From: Lachnospiraceae bacterium UBA6987
Lineage (GTDB): Bacteria > Bacillota > Clostridia > Lachnospirales > Lachnospiraceae
Direction of reading: 5' to 3'
DNA length: 61,072 nt
NCBI GenBank assembly: GCA_002449955.1
Contig: DJYD01000035.1
Location: forward strand, 1 to 61,072
Positions 44,587 to 53,183 of this stretch are shown piece after piece. Below the pieces are notes generated by a model. That model searched no databases, was not told where the DNA came from, and saw only the letters and a program-made list of their open reading frames with translations. The position numbers and the translations under genes were made by a program. Every line of letters begins with the position of its first letter. Within the stretch, counting starts at the first letter, position 1.

Positions 44587-46173
44587 ATGAGATCAATCAG
44601 CTTAAGAAGTCTCGGCATTATCAATACTGCCGGCGTTTACCGCAATATGACTCCGGCCGAACTGACCGAAGAAGCGCTGCGCCGCGGTGAAGGTATGCTG
44701 AGCAAAACAGGTGCTCTTGTGGTTACGACAGGAAAATACACCGGACGTTCACCTGACGACAAATTCATTGTTGATGTTCCGAAGATTCATAACAGCATTG
44801 CATGGGGCAAGGTCAACCGCCCTATTTCCGAAGCGAAATACAACGCGATCCGTGCCAAAATGTGCGCCTATCTGCAGGGCTGCGACCTTTATGTCTTTGA
44901 CGGCTTTGCCGGTGCAGATCCCGTCTGCACCAAAAAGTTCCGGATCGTCAACGAATATGCATCGCAGAACCTGTTCATTCATCAGCTGCTGATTCGTCCG
45001 ACGGAAGAAGAGCTTGATAACTTCGGCAAACCCGATTTTACCATCATTGTAGCCCCCGGCTTCCACTGCGATCCGAAGGCCGACGGGGTACACAGTGAAG
45101 CAGCGATCCTTGTCAATTATACCAAGAAGGAAGTCCTGATTGCCGGCTCCGCCTATGCCGGTGAGATCAAGAAGAGTGTCTTCTCTGTCATGAACTTCCT
45201 GATGCCGCAGGAGGATGTCCTCCCGATGCACTGCTCGGCTAATATGGATCCGGTTACGCATGAGACAGCCGTATTCTTCGGCCTTTCCGGCACCGGCAAA
45301 ACCACGCTGTCTGCCGACCCTAACCGCAAGCTGATCGGCGATGACGAACACGGCTGGTCGGAACGCGGCATTTTCAACTTTGAAGGCGGCTGCTACGCCA
45401 AGTGCATCAATCTGAAGGAAGAGAATGAACCGGAGATTTTCCACGCCATTCGCTTTGGCAGCCTGGTGGAAAACGTGATCATCGATCCGATTTCCCGTGA
45501 GCTGGATTTCGATGATGCGACCCTGACCGAAAACACCCGCGTCGGCTACCCGATCGAGTATATTGACAATGCGGCCATCCCCGGTGTCGGCGGCATTCCC
45601 AAGGTGGTTATTTTCCTGACTGCCGATGCTTTCGGCGTACTGCCTCCGATCTCCAGACTGAACAAGAATGCGGCAATGTACCATTTCGTTACCGGATTTA
45701 CATCCAAACTTGCCGGAACAGAACGCGGTGTCAAAGAACCGCAGCCGACCTTCTCCACCCTGTTCGGCGAACCTTTTATGCCGATGGATCCTCAGGTCTA
45801 TGCACAGATGCTCGGCGAGAAGCTGGATAAGTACGGCACCAAAGTCTATCTTGTCAATACCGGCTGGTCGGGCGGCTCCTACGGAACCGGTTCCCGCATG
45901 AAGCTTTCCTACACCCGTGCCATGGTTACCGCGGCACTGAACGGTGAGCTGGAAAAAGCCGAGTACAAGCATGATGAACGCTTCAACCTCGATGTTCCGC
46001 AGTCCTGCCCGGGCGTTCCTTCGGAAATCATGAATCCCCGCGACACCTGGAAGAACAAGAAGGAATACGATGCGACGGCCAAGAAACTTGCCGGCATGTT
46101 CGCTGAAAACTTTGCCAAGAAGTATCCCAACATGGCAAAGGAAATCGTGGAAGCCGGTCCGAAGGCTGACTGA
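44587..46173 (+). CDS. pckA: Phosphoenolpyruvate carboxykinase (ATP)
   Basis: Interconverts oxaloacetate and PEP using ATP/ADP; in anaerobes often the PEP-carboxylating, ATP-forming direction. Signatures: RSPDDKFIV, FGLSGTGKTTLSADP (P-loop, about 237-251), LIGDDEHGW (metal-binding Asp), YPIEYIDNAAIPG. 528 aa is full length for the ATP type. AGGAGGAT lies 6 bases before the ATG. It is followed after 35 bases by the TPP riboswitch of thiT without a clear terminator. Confidence 0.97.
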   Translation: MRSISLRSLGIINTAGVYRNMTPAELTEEALRRGEGMLSKTGALVVTTGKYTGRSPDDKFIVDVPKIHNSIAWGKVNRPISEAKYNAIRAKMCAYLQGCDLYVFDGFAGADPVCTKKFRIVNEYASQNLFIHQLLIRPTEEELDNFGKPDFTIIVAPGFHCDPKADGVHSEAAILVNYTKKEVLIAGSAYAGEIKKSVFSVMNFLMPQEDVLPMHCSANMDPVTHETAVFFGLSGTGKTTLSADPNRKLIGDDEHGWSERGIFNFEGGCYAKCINLKEENEPEIFHAIRFGSLVENVIIDPISRELDFDDATLTENTRVGYPIEYIDNAAIPGVGGIPKVVIFLTADAFGVLPPISRLNKNAAMYHFVTGFTSKLAGTERGVKEPQPTFSTLFGEPFMPMDPQVYAQMLGEKLDKYGTKVYLVNTGWSGGSYGTGSRMKLSYTRAMVTAALNGELEKAEYKHDERFNLDVPQSCPGVPSEIMNPRDTWKNKKEYDATAKKLAGMFAENFAKKYPNMAKEIVEAGPKAD

Positions 46174-46208
46174 ATCGCTGCCGAAAGGCTCTCTGACAAT
46201 TGAATATG

Positions 46209-46287
46209 ATCTGCTAGGGGTGCCCGTTCGGGCTGAGAATATACCCTTGAACTTGATCCGGTTAGTACCGGCGTAAGGAAGCAAGAT
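46209..46287 (+). promoter_or_regulatory. TPP riboswitch aptamer (THI element)
   Basis: Conserved THI-box blocks are visible: CTAGGGGTGCCC, GGGCTGAGAAT, ATACCCTTGAACTTGATCCGG and GTACCGGCGTAAGGAAGCA. P1 forms from ATCTGCT (46209-46215) and AGC-A-AGAT (46280-46287). It senses thiamine pyrophosphate and controls thiT directly downstream. Confidence 0.96.
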
Positions 46288-46322
46288 TTTATCTTGCTCC
46301 CCTAATCCATTTTTAGGAGGAG
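46280..46322 (+). promoter_or_regulatory. Riboswitch expression platform sequestering the thiT RBS
   Basis: CTCCCCTAA (46297-46305) can pair with TTAGG-A-GGAG (46313-46322, one bulged A), burying the thiT ribosome binding site. The competing hairpin AGCAAGAT/ATCTTGCT (46280-46287 with 46291-46298) shares the P1 strand and the first two sequestering bases. TPP binding should fix P1 and close the site: translational OFF control. Confidence 0.75.
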
Positions 46323-46325
46323 ATT

Positions 46326-47009
46326 ATGTTTGAAAAACTGTTTTATGCTGCAGTAAACGACTGGGGTGAAAATGTCTTTTACCCGACCACACTGGGCTAT
46401 GTCTGCCTGATTGTTTTCTTTATTCTTCTGATCGTCCTGGCTTTGATCCTGGGCGGCAAAAGCTTTAAGAACGGCAACATGACCAGACAGCTCGTTTTTT
46501 CGGCCATGGCCATGGCCTTAGCTACCGTGCTCAGTGAGATGAGACTCTGGAAAATGCCTTTGGGCGGTTCCGTTACACCGATGAGTATGCTGTTCATCTG
46601 TCTGATCGGCTACTGGTACGGTCCGGCAGCCGGCGTCCTGACCGGTATGGCCCACGGCATGCTGCAGCTGATCCTGAATCCTATGATCTACAGCATTCCG
46701 CAGCTGCTTATCGATTATCCGCTGGCCTTTGGCGCGCTTGGGTTATCCGGCTTCTTCTGGAAGGCGAAAAACGGGCTGCTCAAGGGCTATATCCTCGGCG
46801 TCGTCGGTCGATTCGTCTTTGCCTTCTTAAGCGGCGTACTGTTCTTTGCCGACTATGCACCGGAAGGAATGAATCCTGTCGTCTACTCGATTCTGTACAA
46901 TGGGGGATACATTTTTGCAGAAGCGGCACTCACGATCGTGATCATCCTGCTTCCGCCGGTCGTCAAAGCTCTTGCCACCGTCAAACGCATGGCTCTCGGC
47001 AGTCGTTGA
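46326..47009 (+). CDS. thiT: Thiamine transporter ThiT (ECF S component)
   Basis: Substrate-binding S subunit of an ECF transporter importing thiamine. Membrane core with ThiT-like MSMLFICLIGYWYGPAAGVLTGMAHGML (about 92-118) and LGLSGFFWK. At 227 aa it is longer than usual ThiT (about 180-190) owing to an additional N-terminal helix (about 22-42). It is the only gene directly controlled by the TPP riboswitch. The shared EcfA/A'/T module is elsewhere. Confidence 0.93.
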   Translation: MFEKLFYAAVNDWGENVFYPTTLGYVCLIVFFILLIVLALILGGKSFKNGNMTRQLVFSAMAMALATVLSEMRLWKMPLGGSVTPMSMLFICLIGYWYGPAAGVLTGMAHGMLQLILNPMIYSIPQLLIDYPLAFGALGLSGFFWKAKNGLLKGYILGVVGRFVFAFLSGVLFFADYAPEGMNPVVYSILYNGGYIFAEAALTIVIILLPPVVKALATVKRMALGSR

Positions 47010-47052
47010 TCCGGATTCACAGATCGCTATATCCTGAAGAGGAGTTTGTACC

Positions 47053-47430
47053 ATGGAAAATGAATTAGCAAAATCGATGCATAAAGTCGACGAAATTGAA
47101 GGCGTTGCTGCAGTCTTCGTGACGGACAATGTTTTTAATACGATCATCGGTCTTGCCGTCAGCGAAGTGAACGGCGTTCATTCTCTTGCGGATTATACGA
47201 CGCAGGAAGCGCTGACCAAACAGTCCCAGCGCACCTTTAACCGCTGCACAAAGCTCGCTTTCGCCGAGACAGAGGTCAATGTTTCGATCTGTCTCAATAT
47301 TGCTTTCGGCTGCAATATCCCCGAAGTGACCGCTAATGTGCAGACCAAAGTGTCCGCGGTTATTTCCGATATGATCGGCTACACCGTAGGACAGATCAAT
47401 ATCACCATCGCCGACGTTATCATGGCATAA
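47053..47430 (+). CDS. Asp23/Gls24 family protein
   Basis: 125 aa envelope-stress-type protein related to Asp23/Gls24 and AmaP partners. Visible pattern: IIGLAVSEVNGVHSLADY and CLNIAFGCNIPEVTANVQTKV, the alternating fold of the family. No membrane segment. The position directly before nusB is standard in Firmicutes (YqhY). AGAGGAG precedes the ATG. Confidence 0.88.
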   Translation: MENELAKSMHKVDEIEGVAAVFVTDNVFNTIIGLAVSEVNGVHSLADYTTQEALTKQSQRTFNRCTKLAFAETEVNVSICLNIAFGCNIPEVTANVQTKVSAVISDMIGYTVGQINITIADVIMA

Positions 47431-47437
47431 ATCTAAG

Positions 47438-47480
47438 AGGACCGGAGCTGTTTCTTTCGGAATAGCTCCCGGTTCTTTTT
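47438..47480 (+). terminator. Terminator before nusB
   Basis: ACCGG-AGCT (47441-47449) pairs with AGCT-CCCGGT (about 47464-47473) around a 14-base loop, followed by TTCTTTTT. Confidence 0.7.
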
Positions 47481-47494
47481 ATTACGGAGCAAAT

Positions 47495-48022
47495 ATGAAA
47501 CACAGTAAAAGAGAGATTCAGACCCAGAAGAGAGAGTGCGTTTTTCAGCAGTTATTTTTAAGCGGCTTTTATCCCAGCGATGATCAGTCCCCTCATCTGG
47601 CGTTGTTTTTGGATGACACCGATCTGCTTGGCGAGCTTGAGCTTGGCCTGATCGAAGAGATGCCCCCGGAAGAAAGAGAAGAGCTTAAGACGCGCTGTGA
47701 AGCGATTTTTGCGCTTCTCCCGGACCTTGATAATCAGATCAATGCCGTTTCGGAAGGCTGGAAGACAAACCGCATGAGCCGCGTGGACCTGTCCATTATC
47801 AGGCTGGCACTTTATGAAATGGCTTATGATGAGGCGATCCCGCTTAAAGTGGCGATCAATGAAGCTGTCGAGCTTGCCAAAAAATACGGCGGTAATGATT
47901 CGCCTGCGTTCGTCAATGCGATTTTAGGAAAGCTTGCGGCAAAAATACCGCAGCAGGAGACTGCCCCGGCAAAGGATCCCGCTCCTGCAAAATCCACTGA
48001 GGAGGCTGACAATGCCGATTAA
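47495..48022 (+). CDS. nusB: Transcription antitermination factor NusB
   Basis: rRNA antitermination factor that binds boxA with NusE. Visible: the N-terminal QKRECVFQQLFL, the core WKTNRMSRVDLSIIRLALYEMAYDEAIPLKVAINEAVELAKKYG region (about 88-130) and FVNAILGKLA. The C-terminus carries an Ala/Pro/Lys-rich tail of about 25 residues beyond the usual end. 175 aa. GGAG precedes the ATG by 5 bases. First gene of the nusB-recN operon; the end overlaps xseA by 11 bases. Confidence 0.94.
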   Translation: MKHSKREIQTQKRECVFQQLFLSGFYPSDDQSPHLALFLDDTDLLGELELGLIEEMPPEEREELKTRCEAIFALLPDLDNQINAVSEGWKTNRMSRVDLSIIRLALYEMAYDEAIPLKVAINEAVELAKKYGGNDSPAFVNAILGKLAAKIPQQETAPAKDPAPAKSTEEADNAD

Positions 48023-49349
48023 TCCTCCCTGCTATAGTGTCGGGCAGATCAGCAGCTATATTAAAAGCCTTTTTGATGAGGATTTTCTGCTGAAGTCCGT
48101 GCAGGTAGAGGGAGAAATCAGCAATCTGAAATACCACAGTTCAGGGCATATTTATTTCACGCTGAAGGACGAGAAGGCTGCAATAGGCGGAATCATGTTC
48201 GCAAACTTTGCGAAAGGCCTTCGTTTTCGCCTGAAAGATGGGATGAAGGTTCGGGTTACCGGCAGCATCTCCAGCTATGAAAAAGGCAGTTCTTACCAGA
48301 TTTATGCCAAAAACATCGCCGAATCCGGTCTTGGGCAGCTCTATTTGCGCTTTATGGAAACCCGGACCAGGCTCGAAGAAATGGGTCTGTTTGACGCCGC
48401 CTATCATAAACCGATACCGCGTTACGCCTTAAAGATCGGCATTGTTACAGCGCCAACCGGAGCCGCAATCCAGGATATCATCAATATTGCAAGACGCCGG
48501 AATCCCTATGTTCAGCTTGTCCTGTACCCTTCACTTGTCCAGGGAGAAGGTGCGGTTTCCGACATCATTCATGGCATCGAGACCCTGGACGCCATGGGAC
48601 TGGATGTGATCATTGTCGGCCGCGGCGGAGGTTCCCTTGAGGATCTGTGGGCCTTTAACGAAGAAGCCGTAGCCAGGACGATCTTTGATGCCAACACCCC
48701 GATCATCTCGGCAGTCGGACACGAAACCGATGTCACAATCAGTGACTATGTCGCCGATCTGCGCGCACCGACACCTTCCGCTGCCGCAGAGCTTGCCGTA
48801 TTTGACGTCCGCGCGTTTTTTGATGCGATTTCCGTTCTTGAAAAACGTCTGAATGCCGCCGCGGCAAAGATACTCGAGAAGAATCATTTGCTGCTTTCTC
48901 AGAAAAAAGCGCGGCTTGAAAAACATGATCCGGCGCGAAAGCTTGATGAAATGCGGCTCCGGCTTGTCTATACCGGCGATGAACTGGAGAGCCGTATCAG
49001 ATTTGCACTGGACTCGAAGACAAAACGTCTCGAAGAAGATTATAAACAGCTGCAAAGCCGCATAGCAGATACAGTGGATGCCGCAAGGGAAAAACTGGAT
49101 ACGGCCTGTCTGGAACTGAAAAGTGACATGGAATCCGCCCACTTAAATGCGGTTCACCGCCTTGATCTTGGCAGTACAAGACTTGACGGGCTTTCTCCCT
49201 TAAAGCGTCTTGGCAGCGGCTACAGCTTCGCTGAATTTCACGGCAAAGCACTGACCAGGGCAGATCAGGTAAAGCCCGGAGACGAGGTCAGGCTTTATCT
49301 GCGGCAGGGCCGTTTACGGACAAAGATCACAAGCACAGAGGAGAACTGA
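48012..49349 (+). CDS. xseA: Exodeoxyribonuclease VII large subunit
   Basis: Catalytic subunit of ExoVII, a single-strand DNA exonuclease. It begins with the family OB fold (YSVGQISSYIKSLFDEDFLL ... VEGEISNLKYHSSGHIYFTLKD). The catalytic region holds VGRGGGSLEDLWAFNEE and SAVGHETDVTISDYVADLRAPTPSAAAEL, followed by coiled-coil. The ATG at 48012 is set by GAGGAGGC and the family N-terminus; a longer reading to 47934 lies within nusB. 445 aa. xseB starts one base after the stop. Confidence 0.96.
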   Translation: MPINPPCYSVGQISSYIKSLFDEDFLLKSVQVEGEISNLKYHSSGHIYFTLKDEKAAIGGIMFANFAKGLRFRLKDGMKVRVTGSISSYEKGSSYQIYAKNIAESGLGQLYLRFMETRTRLEEMGLFDAAYHKPIPRYALKIGIVTAPTGAAIQDIINIARRRNPYVQLVLYPSLVQGEGAVSDIIHGIETLDAMGLDVIIVGRGGGSLEDLWAFNEEAVARTIFDANTPIISAVGHETDVTISDYVADLRAPTPSAAAELAVFDVRAFFDAISVLEKRLNAAAAKILEKNHLLLSQKKARLEKHDPARKLDEMRLRLVYTGDELESRIRFALDSKTKRLEEDYKQLQSRIADTVDAAREKLDTACLELKSDMESAHLNAVHRLDLGSTRLDGLSPLKRLGSGYSFAEFHGKALTRADQVKPGDEVRLYLRQGRLRTKITSTEEN

Positions 49350-49350
49350 G

Positions 49351-49563
49351 ATGACTGATGATAAAGTAATGACAATCGAAGAAGCCTTCGGAGCCCTTGA
49401 AGACATTCTGAATGATCTGGACAGTGATCAGAACGGTCTGGAAGAGACTTTTGCCAAATACCAGAAGGGGCTTGAATATGTCAAGCTGCTAAAAAGCAGG
49501 ATCGACGGCATCGAGAAGAAGCTCGCCATACTGGAAAAAGAAAACGGTGATGACAATGTCTGA
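49351..49563 (+). CDS. xseB: Exodeoxyribonuclease VII small subunit
   Basis: 70 aa helical partner of XseA. The family core TIEEAFGALEDILNDLD and LEETFAKYQKGLEYVKLLKSRI is visible. GAGGAG ahead of the ATG lies inside the xseA end. It overlaps ispA by 8 bases. Confidence 0.94.
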   Translation: MTDDKVMTIEEAFGALEDILNDLDSDQNGLEETFAKYQKGLEYVKLLKSRIDGIEKKLAILEKENGDDNV

Positions 49564-50425
49564 TAATATGCAGACCATGGAGCAGAAACTGTATGAATGG
49601 CTTCCGAAAGAAGATACACCTGCCGCAAAGCTGAAAGAGGCGATGCGCTACAGTTTTACAGCCGGCGGCAAAAGACTCAGACCGCTTCTCATGCGTCTGA
49701 CCTATGAGGCCTTCGGCGGCAAAGGACCTGAAATATGGCCCTTTATGGCGGCGATCGAGATGATCCACACCTATTCCCTGGTTCATGATGACCTGCCCTG
49801 TATGGACAACGATACCCTGCGCCGCGGAAAACCGACGACCTGGAGCGTTTATGGGGAAGATTTCGGTGTTCTGGCCGGAGATGCGCTTTTAACCTATGCA
49901 TTTGAGACAGCCTCGAAAGCCTTCCTCCTTGCACAGGATAAGGCAAGAGCCGGACTGGCCATCGGCATTCTGGCCAGAAAAGCCGGACTCTACGGCATGT
50001 GCGGCGGCCAGGCAAAGGATGTCGAATTAACCGGAAAGCAGCCCTCCTCGGACGAGCTGGATTATATATTCCGTTATAAAACAGGTGCGTTAATTGAAGC
50101 GTCCATGATGATCGGCGCGGTGCTTGCCGGTGCCGGCGAGGAAGCCCTGAAGCGCACGGAAGATGCCGCCTCTGCAATCGGTTATGCCTTTCAGATCGAG
50201 GATGACATCCTGGATGTCACCGCATCCGAAGAAGAGCTCGGCAAGAACATCGGCAGTGATGAAAAGAACGGCAAAGTTACCTATGTCACACTGTACGGCA
50301 TGGAAGCAGCCAGGCAGAAGATCCTCGCTCTTACCGAAGAAGCACTGACATTAATCGACACTTTCCCGTATTCTACTGAAGAATTAAAGCAGCTGATCAG
50401 AAGCCTGACCAGCCGCAGAAAATAG
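49556..50425 (+). CDS. ispA: Polyprenyl diphosphate synthase (farnesyl/geranyl type)
   Basis: Condenses IPP with allylic diphosphates to make short-chain prenyl diphosphates. The first aspartate-rich motif is DDLPCMDND (about 82-90), followed by RRGKPTT, and the second is DDILD (about 217-221). The basic KRLRPLL and GGQAKDVEL are present. Bulky residues before the first motif would fix product length, but the C15/C20 choice cannot be read safely. The start is uncertain: ATG at 49556 (GGTGA upstream), 49550, or GTG at 49547. 289 aa as called. dxs follows after 7 bases. Confidence 0.93.
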   Translation: MSDNMQTMEQKLYEWLPKEDTPAAKLKEAMRYSFTAGGKRLRPLLMRLTYEAFGGKGPEIWPFMAAIEMIHTYSLVHDDLPCMDNDTLRRGKPTTWSVYGEDFGVLAGDALLTYAFETASKAFLLAQDKARAGLAIGILARKAGLYGMCGGQAKDVELTGKQPSSDELDYIFRYKTGALIEASMMIGAVLAGAGEEALKRTEDAASAIGYAFQIEDDILDVTASEEELGKNIGSDEKNGKVTYVTLYGMEAARQKILALTEEALTLIDTFPYSTEELKQLIRSLTSRRK

Positions 50426-50432
50426 GTTTACT

Positions 50433-52343
50433 ATGTTTTTGGAACAAATCAATGAAACCGGAGATATCCGGAAAATTGCGCCGAAGGATTATCCAGCACT
50501 GGCCGATGAGATCCGCACATTTATCGTGGAAAAAGTCAGCAAAAACGGCGGACACCTGGCTTCAAACCTCGGTGCCGTGGAACTGACCATGGCGCTTCAT
50601 CTCGCATTTGATCCGGACAAAGACAAGCTGATCTTTGACGTCGGCCATCAGTGCTATACGCATAAGATCCTGACCGGAAGAAAGGAAGGCTTCGACACGC
50701 TGCGAAAGCTTGGCGGCATGAGCGGCTTTCCCAAACAGGCAGAAAGTGATGCGGATATCTTTGATACCGGCCACAGTTCCACCTCTGTTTCCATGGGGAT
50801 GGGGCTTGCCAGGGCAAGAGATGCAAGAGGAGAGGACTATGCTGTTGTTTCCGTGATCGGAGACGGTTCCATGACCGGCGGCATGGCCTTTGAAGCGCTG
50901 AACAATGCTTCGCGGATGAAAAGCAATTTCATCATTGTGCTGAACGACAACAATATGTCCATCGGACACAATATCGGCGGCATGAACCGTGCCTTTCAGA
51001 ACCTGCGCACACAGCCGAGCTACACGCGCTTAAAGGAAAACATCAAACAATCCCTGGATAAGATCCCCGATTTCGGCAGCCGCATGGTCTCCGGGATTTC
51101 CCGCGTCAAGAACAGTTTGAAGCAGTTGATCATGCCGAACATGCTGTTTGAAGACATGGATCTGACGTATCTGGGCCCTGTGGACGGACACGATATCAAG
51201 AAGATGGTTGCGGCATTTGAAGACGCAAGGCGTATGGATAAGGCCGTCATCGTTCATGTGATCACACAGAAAGGAAAAGGCTATTCCTTTGCGGAAGAGG
51301 ATCCGGAACGCTTTCACGGAATCGGTCCATTCGATATCGAAAACGGCGCCTGCCTTTCCTCCCCCTGCACGACCTACACGGATCATGTCTCGAACAAACT
51401 GATTCAGCTTGCTGACCGCGACCGGAATGTTGTGACGGTCACCGCAGCCATGGCATACGGCACAGGTCTGCTTCGCTTCAACGACAAATATCCCTACCGC
51501 TGCTTTGATGTCGGAATCGCCGAGCAGCATGCGGTCGGCTTTGCGGCAGGACTTGCGAAAGGCGGTCTTAAGCCGTACGTCTGCATTTATTCCACCTTCC
51601 TGCAGCGGGCCTATGATCAGATAGTTCATGATGTCTGTCTGCAGAAACTTCCCGTAAAACTCCTGATCGACCGTGCAGGACTTGTGGGTGAAGACGGCGA
51701 GACGCATCAGGGAATGCTGGATATCGGTTATCTGCGTACCTGCCCGGGCCTTACGATCATGTCGCCGAGAGACGGCCGTGAGCTGGAGGAAATGCTTGAT
51801 TTCTCGCTTGATTTTGACCGTCCTTTAGCGATCCGTTATCCTCGCGGCGCAGCGCGTGAGTCTCTGCCCTATGACAGAACAGCGATCTCGTACGGCAAGG
51901 CGGAAATCCTAAAGCGCGGTACAGGGATCATACTGTTTGCGGCAGGTAATATGGTTGAAACGGCTCTTGAGGCTGCCGACAAGCTCAAAGAGCGCTTCGG
52001 ACAGCCTACCGTTGTCAATGCCCGCTTTATCAAACCGGTCGATGATGTGCTTCTGAAAGAACTTTCGGCAGACCATACTCTTATCGTTGTCATTAATGAG
52101 GCCTGCCGCAGCGGCGGTCTCGGTGAAGCAGTGGAAGATGCTGTCGCCGGGCTGCAGCTTCCTCTCAATATTCTGAATCTGGAACCGGAAGATGCCTTTG
52201 TTCCTCAGGGAAAGCCGGAAGAGCTTCGTCATATGCTTCATCTGGATTCTGACAGTATCGTGAAAGCAATCAGTGACCGCAGGTCGGAAAACCGCAAAAC
52301 AAAGAGCGGGAGCTTTTGGGAAAGGTTTGGCAAAAAGGCATGA
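50433..52343 (+). CDS. dxs: 1-deoxy-D-xylulose-5-phosphate synthase
   Basis: First enzyme of the MEP isoprenoid pathway, TPP-dependent. The thiamine-binding motif GDGSMTGGMAFEALNNASR (about 148-166) and the transketolase blocks FDVGHQCYTHKIL, VTAAMAYGTGLLRF and DVGIAEQHAVGFAAGLA are visible. 636 aa with a short Lys/Ser-rich tail. The ribosome binding site is weak (TAGGTT), suggesting coupling to ispA. The stop overlaps tlyA as ATGA. Confidence 0.97.
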   Translation: MFLEQINETGDIRKIAPKDYPALADEIRTFIVEKVSKNGGHLASNLGAVELTMALHLAFDPDKDKLIFDVGHQCYTHKILTGRKEGFDTLRKLGGMSGFPKQAESDADIFDTGHSSTSVSMGMGLARARDARGEDYAVVSVIGDGSMTGGMAFEALNNASRMKSNFIIVLNDNNMSIGHNIGGMNRAFQNLRTQPSYTRLKENIKQSLDKIPDFGSRMVSGISRVKNSLKQLIMPNMLFEDMDLTYLGPVDGHDIKKMVAAFEDARRMDKAVIVHVITQKGKGYSFAEEDPERFHGIGPFDIENGACLSSPCTTYTDHVSNKLIQLADRDRNVVTVTAAMAYGTGLLRFNDKYPYRCFDVGIAEQHAVGFAAGLAKGGLKPYVCIYSTFLQRAYDQIVHDVCLQKLPVKLLIDRAGLVGEDGETHQGMLDIGYLRTCPGLTIMSPRDGRELEEMLDFSLDFDRPLAIRYPRGAARESLPYDRTAISYGKAEILKRGTGIILFAAGNMVETALEAADKLKERFGQPTVVNARFIKPVDDVLLKELSADHTLIVVINEACRSGGLGEAVEDAVAGLQLPLNILNLEPEDAFVPQGKPEELRHMLHLDSDSIVKAISDRRSENRKTKSGSFWERFGKKA

Positions 52344-53161
52344 GAAAACGACTGGATATCCTGGTTGCGGAACGCGGCCTCGCGCCTTCCCGCGAAAAAG
52401 CCAAAGCCCTGATCATGGCCGGCAGTATTTATGTGAACGGTCAAAAGGAAGATAAAGTCGGCTCGATGTTCGAGGAAAACTGTGACATTGTTTTCCAGGG
52501 AAAAAAGCTGCCTTATGTGAGCCGCGGCGGTCTAAAGCTCGAAAAGGCACTGCAGGTTTTTCCGATAAACTTAAGCGGCACCGTCTGTGTGGATATCGGC
52601 GCCTCAACCGGCGGCTTTACCGACTGCATGCTGCAAAACGGCGCAGAGAAGGTCTATGCGATCGACTGCGGCTACGGGCAGCTTGCCTATACGCTCAGAC
52701 AGGATGAACGCGTCATCAACATGGAACGCACCAATATCCGGAATGTGGTCCCCGAGAATCTTTCGGAAAAAGCTGATTTTGCCTCGGTAGATGTATCCTT
52801 TATCTCTCTGAAACATGTTTTTCCCGTCATGTATACCCTGTTAAAGGAAGGCGGTTATGCTGTCTGCCTGATCAAACCTCAGTTTGAAGCGGGGCGTGAC
52901 AAGGTCGGAAAAAAAGGGGTTGTCAAAGACAAGGCGACACATGTCCAGGTGATCGAATCCGTCATTCATATGGCAGAAGAGAATGGTTTTCGCGTTCTCG
53001 GCCTTGACTATTCCCCTGTGAAGGGACCGGAAGGCAATATCGAATATCTGCTTTATCTGGAGACGGCAAAGCAGAAGGATAATACAGAACAGGCCGGCTT
53101 TTATCCGGAAGGCGGCATAAGCGGGCTGGTGGAGCAATCCCACCTTGCTCTCGACACATAA
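52340..53161 (+). CDS. tlyA: TlyA family rRNA (cytidine-2'-O)-methyltransferase
   Basis: Putative ribosomal RNA 2'-O-methyltransferase/hemolysin A family. An N-terminal S4 domain (RLDILVAERGLAPSREKAKALIMAG) precedes an FtsJ-type Rossmann fold (CVDIGASTGGFTDCML, about 87-102) and the catalytic FASVDVSFISLK. 273 aa from ATG 52340, the start that overlaps the dxs stop by 4 bases; a longer reading lies within dxs. Role in ribosome modification is known for actinobacterial TlyA and inferred here. Confidence 0.94.
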   Translation: MRKRLDILVAERGLAPSREKAKALIMAGSIYVNGQKEDKVGSMFEENCDIVFQGKKLPYVSRGGLKLEKALQVFPINLSGTVCVDIGASTGGFTDCMLQNGAEKVYAIDCGYGQLAYTLRQDERVINMERTNIRNVVPENLSEKADFASVDVSFISLKHVFPVMYTLLKEGGYAVCLIKPQFEAGRDKVGKKGVVKDKATHVQVIESVIHMAEENGFRVLGLDYSPVKGPEGNIEYLLYLETAKQKDNTEQAGFYPEGGISGLVEQSHLALDT

Positions 53162-53183
53162 AGGCATTGACGGGGAGAATGTG

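Noticed and set aside
44749..46284. 511-codon open frame antisense to pckA
   Set aside because: It is the complement of a strongly biased gene, has no ribosome binding site or recognisable domain, and crosses the TPP riboswitch.
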